Positions 25,197-32,387 of a DNA stretch of 40,501 bases are shown here, piece after piece. Where the stretch lies: positions 1 to 40,501 of the forward strand of contig CAJYLT010000073.1 in NCBI GenBank assembly GCA_913775795.1, in the 5' to 3' direction. The position numbers were made by a program, and so were the translations under genes. Under the pieces are notes generated by a model that was not told where the DNA came from, did no database searches, and worked only from the letters and a program-made list of their open reading frames with translations. Position 1 is the stretch's first letter, and the number at the start of each line of letters is the position of its first letter. This stretch comes from an uncultured Sphingomonas sp. (lineage in GTDB: Bacteria; Pseudomonadota; Alphaproteobacteria; Sphingomonadales; Sphingomonadaceae).

Positions 25197-25219
25197 GCGC
25201 CCGATGCGTTGCCGGGCGC
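25197..25219. other. Hairpin in the TonB receptor leader
   Basis: GCGCCCG (25197-25203) and CGGGCGC (25213-25219) form a perfect 7-bp stem with a 9-nt loop, 18 to 41 bases upstream of the receptor ATG. It may affect message stability or translation; there is no evidence of a riboswitch. Confidence 0.4.
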
Positions 25220-25248
25220 GTTCGTGGCCGGGAGGATGGCGCGTGGCC

Positions 25249-25271
25249 AACAATCGGTCTAACGCATTGTT
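25249..25271. promoter_or_regulatory. Candidate LysR operator 1 (AACAAT-N11-ATTGTT)
   Basis: A perfect 6-bp inverted repeat with an 11-base spacer lies between the divergent TonB receptor and LysR genes. It satisfies the T-N11-A rule of LysR-type sites (T25254, A25266). Its centre is about 82 bp from the receptor start and 45 bp from the LysR start. Confidence 0.6.
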
Positions 25272-25304
25272 CTGATCGTCTGCCACAAAAGAAAGTGATC
25301 GCTG

Positions 25305-26201
25305 ATGCGGCTCGACCAGTTCGATCTCAACCTGCTCGTCGCATTCAACGTGCTGGTCGAGGAGCGCAACGTGACGCGCGCCGCCGCGCGGATGAACGTC
25401 ACGCAATCGGCGATGAGCGCGGCGCTGAAGCGATTGCGAGAGGCGTTCGCCGACGAGATCCTTGTCCAGCATGGCCGACGGATGCTGCCCACCTCGAACG
25501 CGCTGGCGCTCGCGCCGCAGGTGTCGGCGGCGATCGTCGAGCTGCGCAGCATCCTGTCGACCGGCATGGCGTTCGAACCGGCGGAGGCGCGGCGCGTGTT
25601 CCGCCTCGTCGCGTCGGACTATATCGCCACCGTCCTCATCTCGCCGCTGCTCGCCCGGCTGGAGGCGGAGGCACCGCACATCCGCCTCGACATCACCCTG
25701 CCGCGCAGTTCGATCGGCGCGATGCTCCAGGACGGCGAGATCGACCTCATCATCTCGCCCGAGACGTTCCTCGAGGCCGAGCATCCGCGCGAGCTGGTGT
25801 TCGAGGAGCGGCACGTCGTCGTCGGCTGCGCCTCGAACCCGGTATTCGCCGCGCCGATGACGGAGGATGCGTTCTACGCCTGCGGCCATGTCGCGGTCAG
25901 CGTGTCGCGCGACGGGACGTTCATCGACAACTGGCTGCGCCAGCAGGGCGACCGGCGGCGGATCGAGGTGACCTGCGCTTCCTTCATCCAGGCGCCGTGG
26001 ATGCTGCCGGGGACGAGGCGGCTGGCGCTGATGCACGAGCGGCTGGCGCGGGTGATGGCGCCGGGCCTGGGCCTCGCGATCGCGGAGGCGCCGTTCGACC
26101 TGCCGGTGATGCGCGAGATGATGCAGCACCACCGCGCGCGCAGCACCGACCGGGGGCTGGCGTGGCTGCGCCAGCGGATCGTGGAACAGGTCGCCGGCTA
26201 G
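25305..26201 (+). CDS. LysR-family regulator (NodD-like), 298 aa, first copy
   Basis: The N-terminal helix-turn-helix reads FDLNLLVAFNVLVEERNVTRAAARMNVTQSAMSAALKRLR in segments typical of the NodD/LinR-like branch. The effector domain starts FRLVASDYIATVLISPLLARL. LysR proteins of this group bind an aromatic or flavonoid-like ligand and activate a divergent operon. It diverges from the TonB receptor operon and would act at the site at 25249. Its stop codon and that of the convergent FAH gene share the tetranucleotide CTAG (26198-26201). The protein is the same length as the second LysR at 30089 and clearly related. No strong ribosome-binding site precedes it. Confidence 0.95.
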   Translation: MRLDQFDLNLLVAFNVLVEERNVTRAAARMNVTQSAMSAALKRLREAFADEILVQHGRRMLPTSNALALAPQVSAAIVELRSILSTGMAFEPAEARRVFRLVASDYIATVLISPLLARLEAEAPHIRLDITLPRSSIGAMLQDGEIDLIISPETFLEAEHPRELVFEERHVVVGCASNPVFAAPMTEDAFYACGHVAVSVSRDGTFIDNWLRQQGDRRRIEVTCASFIQAPWMLPGTRRLALMHERLARVMAPGLGLAIAEAPFDLPVMREMMQHHRARSTDRGLAWLRQRIVEQVAG

Positions 26202-27136
26202 GCCTGCACCACTCGCTGGTCGATCGCCCCGAACGGTCCCGCGCGCATCGCGACGCGCGTGCCGAAGCGCAGGAAGCCCGTCTCCGGCTTGCCCCCCGCG
26301 ATCATCTCGATCGCGCGGCGTTCGGAAATACAGGTCGAGCCGACCGTCGCGTGCTCGGCATTCGAGACGGTGCCAGAACCGATGATCGTCCCGGCCGGAA
26401 GCTCGCGCGTCGCCGCCGCGTGGGCGACGAGCTCGTGGAAGCCATAGGCCATCGCCCGCCCGTTCGGATGTCCGAACCACTGCCCGTCGACCTCGACCGT
26501 GAGCGGCAGGCAGACGCGGCCGTCCGCCCATCCCTCGCCCAGCTCGTCGGGCGTCACCGCGAACGGTGCGGCGCTGCACGCGGGCTTGGCCTGTACCCAG
26601 CCGAAGCCGGTCTTCATCTCGGCGGGTGCGAGGGTGCGCAGCGACCAGTCGTTGATGAGGACGATCAGGCGGATATGATCGAGCGCCTCGGCCGGCGACA
26701 CACCCATCTGCACGTCGCCGGTCACGACGCCGAACTCGCCCTCGAAATCGATGCCGTCCGCCTCGCTCGGCAGGGGCACGTCGTCGGTGGGGGCGATGAA
26801 GCGGTGGCTCATCCCCTGATACATCAGCGGCTTGGTCGTCTCGATCGGCGGCAGGTTGAACGCCGTCTGCATGAGGTCGCCATGCGTCGGGAACGCCGAG
26901 CCGTCGAGCCACTGCCACGCGCGCGGCAAGGGCGCGGCGAAGTCCTCCGCCGCCGCGGCCTCGCCCGTCTCGGCGGCCTCGACCGCGGCGGCAAGCGCGT
27001 CCTGCGCCGCGTCCCAGGTATCGAGCGCGGATTGCAGCGTCGGGAAACCCGTCACCGGCGCGACGCGCGTGCCATCGCGGCTGACCGCCACGAGCGTCCC
27101 GTCGCGGCCGCCGCGCTTCAGCGTCGCCAGCCTCAT
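26198..27136 (-). CDS. Fumarylacetoacetate hydrolase family protein (312 aa, second paralogue)
   Basis: From ATG 27136 it starts MRLATLKRGGRDGTLVAVSRDG. The metal-binding pair is E132/E134 in DFEGEFGVVTGD, with D163 in INDWSLRTL and GTIIGSGTVSNAE. Such enzymes hydrolyse 2-oxo acids or act as hydratase/decarboxylase on meta-cleavage products. It is the last gene of the dioxygenase operon and overlaps the cyclase stop by ATGA. Compared with the first FAH paralogue (4497) it is 23 residues shorter and lies in a catabolic context. This suggests a pathway-specific duplicate acting after ring cleavage. Confidence 0.92.
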   Translation of the reverse strand: MRLATLKRGGRDGTLVAVSRDGTRVAPVTGFPTLQSALDTWDAAQDALAAAVEAAETGEAAAAEDFAAPLPRAWQWLDGSAFPTHGDLMQTAFNLPPIETTKPLMYQGMSHRFIAPTDDVPLPSEADGIDFEGEFGVVTGDVQMGVSPAEALDHIRLIVLINDWSLRTLAPAEMKTGFGWVQAKPACSAAPFAVTPDELGEGWADGRVCLPLTVEVDGQWFGHPNGRAMAYGFHELVAHAAATRELPAGTIIGSGTVSNAEHATVGSTCISERRAIEMIAGGKPETGFLRFGTRVAMRAGPFGAIDQRVVQA

Positions 27137-27921
27137 GCGCCTTCCCCCTCGAAGATCGCGACAGCGCGCGTCCAGCCCGCCGACCCGCGCTTCACCTTGG
27201 CCGGAAAGCACGACACCATGAAACCCGAGGGCGGCAATTGGTCGAGGTTGGTCAGTTTCTCCATGTGGCAGTAACCGATCTCGAGCCCGGCCTTGTGCCC
27301 CTCCCAGATCAGCGAGGTATCGCCGGTCTCGGCCACGCGCTTCGCCGTCGCCCCGAACGGCGCGTCCCAGCTCCACGCGTCGGTGCCGGTCACGCGAACG
27401 CCGCGGCTGGTGAGATAGAGCGTAGCCTCGCGCCCCATGCCGACGCCCTTGGCGAGGAAATCCGGCCCGCCCAGCGCCGCGCCCGCGGCGGTGTTGACGA
27501 GGACGATCTCCAGCGGCTTCAGTTCGTGGCCGATCCGCGCCAGTTCCGCCTCGACCTCTGCGGCGGTCACGACATGGCCGTCGGGCAGGTGGCGGAAGTC
27601 GAGCTTCACGCCCGGCTGGAAGCACCAGTCGAGCGGCACCTCGTCGATCGTCATCGCCGGCGCGCCGCCGTCCTGCGTCGGGTGATAATGCCACGGCGCG
27701 TCTAGGTGCGTGCCGTTGTGCGTCGTCAACGTCAGCGTTTCGGACGCGGCGAACCCCTGCCCCCCGACCATCTGCTCGGCGGTCAGGCCGGGAAAGAAGT
27801 TCTGCACCTCCGCCACCGTCTCGGCATGCGTCTGATACTGGATCGTCGGCCGCATGAACGGCGGATCGGTGATGACATCGGGGCCGAGCGTGATCGACAG
27901 GTCGAGGATGCGGCGGGTCAT
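27133..27921 (-). CDS. Cyclase-family (kynurenine formamidase-like) metal hydrolase
   Basis: The 262-residue protein carries the family metal motif HNGTHLDAPWH (H68, G70, T71, H72, D74, P76, H78). It opens MTRRILDLSITLGPD and has EVPLDWCFQPGVKLDF and GTDAWSWDAPF. Family members hydrolyse amides, lactones or isatin-type rings through a metal centre, so a role in opening a lactone or hydrolysing an amide intermediate fits. It overlaps the alpha/beta hydrolase stop by ATGA and the FAH start by ATGA. Substrate unknown; kynurenine formamidase itself is less likely without other tryptophan genes. Confidence 0.92.
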   Translation of the reverse strand: MTRRILDLSITLGPDVITDPPFMRPTIQYQTHAETVAEVQNFFPGLTAEQMVGGQGFAASETLTLTTHNGTHLDAPWHYHPTQDGGAPAMTIDEVPLDWCFQPGVKLDFRHLPDGHVVTAAEVEAELARIGHELKPLEIVLVNTAAGAALGGPDFLAKGVGMGREATLYLTSRGVRVTGTDAWSWDAPFGATAKRVAETGDTSLIWEGHKAGLEIGYCHMEKLTNLDQLPPSGFMVSCFPAKVKRGSAGWTRAVAIFEGEGA

Positions 27922-29075
27922 GCCGTATGCCCGCCCAGCGTCTCGGCGAACCAGTCGGCGATATAGTCGCGGCCGTAGCTCATATTGTCGGCCCCGACAT
28001 GCTCCACCCCGCCCTCGCGCGCGGTGAACAGCTTGAGTTCGCGGCGCGGCGAATTGACGAGCTGATCGTAGCAGTCGTGCGCATATTGCACGCTGATCTG
28101 CCGATCCTCGGCCCCGTGGGTAACGAGGAAGGGCACCTTCACGCCGTCCATATGGCCGTTGAGATTCATGCCCTCAGCCTTGGCGAGGAAGTCGTCCATG
28201 TCGTCGGCGCCGAACGCCCACATGACGTGCGCCCAGTAATGCGGCACGGGGTTCTCGCCCTCTCGCTTCAGCCGCTTCTGCTGCACCTCGGCCCAATTGT
28301 GATTGGCCCCCCAGACCGCGCCGCTGGCGAAGCGCGGTTCGTAGGCGACCGCACGCGGCGCGAAATGGCCACCGAGCGAAATGCCGGTCATGCCGATGCG
28401 ATCCGAATCGACGTCTGGCTGCGCCTCCAGCCAGTCGACCGCCTTCGACGCCCAATGCTCGCTGTGCGGATCGACGGGCAGATTCTGGAGGCGCAGCGCC
28501 TCGCCCGACCCCGGCTGGTCGACGCATAGGGTGGAGACCCCGCGCCGCGCCAATGCCTCGGGCAGCCGCGACCAGTAGAGCAGCTCCTTGCAGCTATCGA
28601 GGCCGTTGCAATAGACCACGACCGGATGCGGCCCCGGTCCGGCTGCGCGGGTGTAGAGCGCGGGCATCGTGCCGGTGTCGAGCGGCACTTCGACTCGCTC
28701 GCGGTTGATCTTGCCGAGCGCAGTCGACTTGTCGAACGTCTCGCGCGCACGTGCGTACGTCTCCATCCGGCCGGGATGGCCGTGGCCCTGCATTCGCTCG
28801 GCAGTGAAGAGATAGAGCGACGCGCGCTCCAGCTTGTCGCTGGCAGACAGCGCGCGGCCCTTTGCCTCGTCGTCGGCGGCCAGTTCGATCAGCTTGTCGC
28901 CCATCGCCGCCCATTGCTTCATGAACGCGGGCGTCCCGGCATCGCCGCCGCCGGCCGCGGCGTCCTTGATCGGCTGGCACATGTCGACGATCTCGCCGAT
29001 CCGCCCACCGCTCTCCATCGCGATCGCGACGCTCAGGTTCCAGATATAGTTCGGGAACATCTCGAACAGGGCCAT
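27918..29075 (-). CDS. Alpha/beta hydrolase, C-C bond hydrolase type (DHPON hydrolase-like)
   Basis: The 385-residue enzyme has an N-terminal helical cap (about 1-130) and an alpha/beta-hydrolase core. The nucleophile is Ser233 in MTGISLGGHF, the acid Asp324 in HGAEDRQIS, and the base His359 in GGVEHVG. The cap-plus-core layout and DQPGSGEALR resemble 2,6-dihydroxypseudooxynicotine hydrolase, which cleaves a C-C bond next to a keto group, and FrsA-like esterases. In this operon it follows the extradiol dioxygenase by three bases, so cleaving a ring-fission product or an acyl side chain is a fair inference. It overlaps the cyclase start by ATGA. Confidence 0.92.
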   Translation of the reverse strand: MALFEMFPNYIWNLSVAIAMESGGRIGEIVDMCQPIKDAAAGGGDAGTPAFMKQWAAMGDKLIELAADDEAKGRALSASDKLERASLYLFTAERMQGHGHPGRMETYARARETFDKSTALGKINRERVEVPLDTGTMPALYTRAAGPGPHPVVVYCNGLDSCKELLYWSRLPEALARRGVSTLCVDQPGSGEALRLQNLPVDPHSEHWASKAVDWLEAQPDVDSDRIGMTGISLGGHFAPRAVAYEPRFASGAVWGANHNWAEVQQKRLKREGENPVPHYWAHVMWAFGADDMDDFLAKAEGMNLNGHMDGVKVPFLVTHGAEDRQISVQYAHDCYDQLVNSPRRELKLFTAREGGVEHVGADNMSYGRDYIADWFAETLGGHTA

Positions 29076-29078
29076 GGA

Positions 29079-29981
29079 TCAGGCCTCCACGGGCACGAAC
29101 AGGCCCTTGTCGGCCTCCGGGTGCGGCATCGTCTGCGGCCCGCCGACGCCGATGCCCCACTGGTCCATCACCTGCGGGCCGGGGACATGCACCTTGTGCT
29201 CGTGCGTCTCGAAATCCACGTCCTCCAGCTCCGACGTATATTCGACCGCGAAGCCGTTCGGCGTGGTGAAATAGCTGAAGGTGTTGTTGCCCGCGGTGTG
29301 CCGGCCGGGGCCCCAGCGAAGGTCGGTGCCCTTCTTCTTCAGCCGGTTGATGCCGCGCATCATGTCGTCGACCGTCAGCATGTCATAGGCGACGTGGTTG
29401 AGGCACGGCGGGCCGGGCAGAAAGGCGAAGCGGTGGTGCGCCGAATTGCAGCGCAGGAACGCCATGAAGTCGCCCAGCCAGTCCGACAGGCGGAAGCCGA
29501 GCACGTCCTGGAAGAACCGCACCGCCGCCTTGTGATCGGGCGAGTGAAGGACGATGTGGCTGATCTTCTGCGGCACGCCGTCCCAGCGCTGCATCGCGCG
29601 CGCGGTGCCGCGCTCGACGCCCGCCGATACCTCGAACGGCAGGCCGTCGGGCGAAAAGAAGCGAAAGCCATAGCCGCCGCCGAGCGTGGAGAGCGCGCGC
29701 GGCGCGAAGATCACCTTGCAGCCGGCGGCGGCGACCCTGTCGTGCAGCGCATCGACATCGGCATCGCTGTCGGCGGCGAGCGCGATCACGTCGATCCGCT
29801 TCTCCTCCGCCGCGCGCAGGCGGACGACGTAGAGTTCGTCATTCCCCTCGGCGGCGAAGTGCCACATGCCGTCCTGCTCGCCGACTTCCTTGAGGCCCCA
29901 GACGTCGCGATAGAAAATGCGCTCGGCATCGAGGTCGGTGACGCCATAGCCGACATAACGGATTTCGGTGACGCGGCTCAT
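29079..29981 (-). CDS. Type I extradiol ring-cleavage dioxygenase (VOC superfamily)
   Basis: The 300-residue protein has two vicinal-oxygen-chelate halves. The Fe(II) ligands fit His142 (SHIVLHS), His196 (LNHVAYD) and Glu247 (GFAVEYTSE). Second-shell residues also match the BphC pattern: His182, His228 and Tyr237. The spacings equal those of biphenyl-2,3-diol dioxygenase (H146, H210, E260; H195, H241, Y250), so the site should be active. It would open a catechol by meta cleavage. AACAGGAG lies just before ATG 29981. It is the first gene of the operon, faces a LysR gene and ends three bases before the hydrolase gene. Confidence 0.95.
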   Translation of the reverse strand: MSRVTEIRYVGYGVTDLDAERIFYRDVWGLKEVGEQDGMWHFAAEGNDELYVVRLRAAEEKRIDVIALAADSDADVDALHDRVAAAGCKVIFAPRALSTLGGGYGFRFFSPDGLPFEVSAGVERGTARAMQRWDGVPQKISHIVLHSPDHKAAVRFFQDVLGFRLSDWLGDFMAFLRCNSAHHRFAFLPGPPCLNHVAYDMLTVDDMMRGINRLKKKGTDLRWGPGRHTAGNNTFSYFTTPNGFAVEYTSELEDVDFETHEHKVHVPGPQVMDQWGIGVGGPQTMPHPEADKGLFVPVEA

Positions 29982-30059
29982 GCTCGCTCTCCTGTTGATT
30001 GGTTGCGCGCTGGATACCGGGCGACGGAGCGATTGAGAAAATCTTTGTTTCGATGCATT

Positions 30060-30080
30060 CCCATTCAGATCGTGAATGGG
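30060..30080. promoter_or_regulatory. Candidate LysR operator 2 (CCCATTC-N7-GAATGGG)
   Basis: A perfect 7-bp inverted repeat with a 7-base spacer contains the LysR-type T-N11-A arrangement (T30064, A30076). It ends nine bases before the LysR start and overlaps that gene's ribosome-binding site (GGGAGG, 30078-30083). Its centre is about 89 bp upstream of the dioxygenase start, similar to site 1. Confidence 0.7.
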
Positions 30081-30088
30081 AGGGCGCG

Positions 30089-30985
30089 ATGCGCTTCAAG
30101 GGCCTCGACCTCAACCTGCTCGTCGCCTTCGACGCGCTGCTCGCCGAACGGAGCGTGTCGCGCGCTGCGGATCGCGTGAACCTCAGCCAGCCGGCGATGA
30201 GCAACGCGCTCACCCGGCTTAGGCGGTTCTTCGCCGACGACCTGCTCGTCGCCAGCGGCAAGCGCATGTACCCGACGCCGCTGGCCGAGGCGCTGGGACC
30301 ACAGGTGCGCGCGGCGCTCGGCACGATGGAGGGGCTGATCGCCGCGTCCCGCCACTTCGACCCGGCCACCTCGGCACGCAGCTTCCGGATCATGGCGTCG
30401 GACTATATCGCCACCGCGGTGCTCTTTCCGCTGATCGCGCTGCTGGCGGTCGAGGCGCCCAATGTTCGCATCGACCTGCTCCTTCCCAGCGAGCGGAGGT
30501 TCGAGCTGATCGAGAGTGGCGGGATCGACCTGCTCATCACGCTGGAGCCGTACCTTACCCCCGAGATGCCGTCGGATGCGCTGCTGGAGGACGAATATGT
30601 CGTCGTCGGGCGTGCGGGGCATCCGGCGCTGGCGGGGCCGCTCTCGACCGAGGCGATGCTGGCCTGGCCCCACGTCCTCGTCGCGATCGGCGAGGGGCGG
30701 TTGCCGAGCTTCGGCGACGCCTATCTCGAACGGCTGGGCCTGTCGCGCCGGGTGGCGGCGGTCGCGCCGTCGTTCACGCCGCTGCCGTGGCTGCTGATCG
30801 AAACCGACTGGCTGACCTTGTTGCAGAAGCGGCTTGCGACACTGCTCGCCGCGCCCTTCGACCTTGCCATTGCCGCGCCGCCGGTGCCGATCCCACCGCT
30901 TGCCGAAATGGCGCAATACCATCTGACGCGGCGCGGCGATCCGGGGCTGCGCTGGCTGATCGAGCGGATCAGGGCAGCGGGATAG
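30089..30985 (+). CDS. LysR-family regulator (NodD-like), 298 aa, second copy
   Basis: The true start is ATG 30089 (MRFKGLDLNLLVAFDALLAE), with GGGAGG just before it; a 30-codon upstream extension would cross the operator. The helix-turn-helix SVSRAADRVNLSQPAMSNAL is followed by an effector domain beginning FRIMASDYIATAVLFPLIALL. It is a paralogue of the regulator at 25305, with equal length and matching segments. It diverges from the dioxygenase operon. An operator overlapping its own ribosome-binding site suggests negative autoregulation together with activation of the facing operon. Its last 17 bases overlap the convergent dehydrogenase gene. Confidence 0.95.
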   Translation: MRFKGLDLNLLVAFDALLAERSVSRAADRVNLSQPAMSNALTRLRRFFADDLLVASGKRMYPTPLAEALGPQVRAALGTMEGLIAASRHFDPATSARSFRIMASDYIATAVLFPLIALLAVEAPNVRIDLLLPSERRFELIESGGIDLLITLEPYLTPEMPSDALLEDEYVVVGRAGHPALAGPLSTEAMLAWPHVLVAIGEGRLPSFGDAYLERLGLSRRVAAVAPSFTPLPWLLIETDWLTLLQKRLATLLAAPFDLAIAAPPVPIPPLAEMAQYHLTRRGDPGLRWLIERIRAAG

Positions 30986-31901
30986 GCGTCGGCAGCGGCC
31001 GGCCGGCGAGGAACGCGTCGATATTGTCGAGGACCAGCGCCGCCATCGCCGCGCGCGTCTCTACCGTCGCGCTGGCGATGTGCGGGGTCAGCATCGTGCG
31101 GTCGCTGTCGATCAGCGCCGCGGGCACGTTCGGCTCGTCGGCGAACACGTCGAGCGCGGCGCCGGCGATGCGCCGTTCGCGGATCGCCTCGACCAGCGCG
31201 TCCTCGTCCACCACCGATCCGCGCGCGACGTTGACCAGCACGCCGCCCGGCCCTAGCGCCTCCAGCACGCGTGAGTCGATTAGGTGCCGCGTCTCGGCCG
31301 AGGCGGCGGCGGCGACGATCAGCACGTCGCTCGCCGTCGCCAGTGCCGCCGCGTCGGCGTGGAAGGGCAGTTCCACCGGCTTCCGCGACCGCCCGGTATA
31401 GGCGACCGGCCCGAACGCACGCAGTCGATCGGCGATTGCCGAGCCGATCCGCCCCAGCCCCACGATCCCGAACCGCCGCCCCGTCACTTTCCGCGCGAAC
31501 GGCATGTCGCCGTTCACCCAGGCACTGCTGCGCACATGCGCGTCGGCCCGCGGCAGGTCGCGCAGCAGGCCGATGACGAGGCCGATGGCAAGGTCGGCAA
31601 CGTCGTCGGTCAGCACGCCCAGCGTGTTGGTGACCGTCACGCCCCGCGCGGCGACGTGGCCGATATCGACCTTGTCATAGCCGACCCCGTTGATCGCGAT
31701 CAGGCCCAGATTCGGCAGCGCCTCGACCAGTCCTCGCGAAGCGCCGGTCTGGCCGCCGGTGACGATGACGCGGACACGCTCAGCGTTGGCGGCGAGCCAG
31801 GCGGGGTCGGGATCGATCCGCACCCGCTCGCCCCGCGCGTCGAGCGCCGCCTCGAGATCGGCGGACATGGGCGACAGCTGAAGGATCATGGGATTGGTCA
31901 T
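30969..31901 (-). CDS. D-2-hydroxyacid dehydrogenase
   Basis: The 310-residue NAD(P)-dependent enzyme has the Rossmann motif GLGRIG (148-153) and the catalytic triad Arg227 (VNVARGS), Glu256 (FADEPNVP) and His274 (LTPHIAS). It reduces glyoxylate or hydroxypyruvate, or interconverts other 2-oxo and 2-hydroxy acids. ATG 31901 is preferred; upstream in-frame codons lie in a repeat. The short spacing of GAGGTG to ATG leaves ATG 31889 possible. Its position next to the second LysR suggests that it handles a 2-oxo acid from the pathway, but it may be independent of it. Confidence 0.92.
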   Translation of the reverse strand: MTNPMILQLSPMSADLEAALDARGERVRIDPDPAWLAANAERVRVIVTGGQTGASRGLVEALPNLGLIAINGVGYDKVDIGHVAARGVTVTNTLGVLTDDVADLAIGLVIGLLRDLPRADAHVRSSAWVNGDMPFARKVTGRRFGIVGLGRIGSAIADRLRAFGPVAYTGRSRKPVELPFHADAAALATASDVLIVAAAASAETRHLIDSRVLEALGPGGVLVNVARGSVVDEDALVEAIRERRIAGAALDVFADEPNVPAALIDSDRTMLTPHIASATVETRAAMAALVLDNIDAFLAGRPLPTPIPLP

Positions 31902-31916
31902 CACCTCACCAAACCC

Positions 31917-32006
31917 CGTCACCCCGGACTTGATCCGGGGTCCCGCTTCTTCTTTTCGGTTGCGAGAACGAAGCGGCGGCACCCCGCCTCGGGGCCCGGG
32001 GTGACG
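31917..32006. repeat. REP-like inverted doublet
   Basis: CGTCACCCCGG (31917-31927) is repeated in inverse as CCGGGGTGACG (31996-32006). A local hairpin ACCCCGGA-CTTGA-TCCGGGGT lies at 31921-31941, and CCCGCTTCTTC faces GAACGAAGCGG inside. The same unit reappears at 38087. This is the common sphingomonad intergenic palindrome. Confidence 0.85.
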
Positions 32007-32080
32007 TATGCGGCGAGCCGCGGGCCGGAACCGCGGCCGCCGGCACTGGTTGAGCGGAAAACCGTCACGAAAGGAATGAC

Positions 32081-32383
32081 ATGGCCGCGCTCGACCGCAA
32101 TTCGAATCTGGCGCTGATGGCCGCCGCCATCGGCGTACTCGCCGGCGCGGCGGGGATCGCCGCCTGGACGCTGGCAGCCCGGCGCGCGCCCGCTGACGGC
32201 CACCCGGCCCCGGATCTGGACCGGGCCGGGCCGCGGCCCACCGCCGAAGATCGCGCGCCCGAGCATTTCCGGCCCGATCCCACAGCGCCGGTCGCTGCCG
32301 AAGATCGAGAGGCGCTGCGCCCCGCTACCGGCCCCTCGCCCAGCCTGGTCACCGACCGCGGCGCGATGCGCAGCCAGCCCTGA
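32081..32383 (+). CDS. Small single-pass membrane protein of unknown function
   Basis: The 100-residue product has one hydrophobic segment (LALMAAAIGVLAGAAGIAAW, about 10-29) and a polar, proline-rich tail with PDLDRAGPRPTAEDRAPEHF and TAPVAAEDREALRP. AAAGGAATGAC precedes the ATG, which supports translation. The tail's alternating acidic and proline motifs suggest a disordered region; no enzyme motif is visible. It lies after the REP-like doublet and converges on the DUF3616 gene with four bases between. Function unknown. Confidence 0.72.
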   Translation: MAALDRNSNLALMAAAIGVLAGAAGIAAWTLAARRAPADGHPAPDLDRAGPRPTAEDRAPEHFRPDPTAPVAAEDREALRPATGPSPSLVTDRGAMRSQP

Positions 32384-32387
32384 AGCC

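Noticed and set aside
23337..25262. A 641-codon plus-strand frame opposite the TonB receptor
   Set aside because: It shows no recognisable domain, and the receptor on the minus strand is complete with signal peptide, plug and terminal Phe.
22848..26918. A very long minus-strand frame suggesting that the TonB receptor is fused to an N-terminal 580-residue region
   Set aside because: The extra part is antisense to the LysR gene and in a wrong frame over the FAH gene. The receptor has its own signal peptide and ribosome-binding site at 25178.
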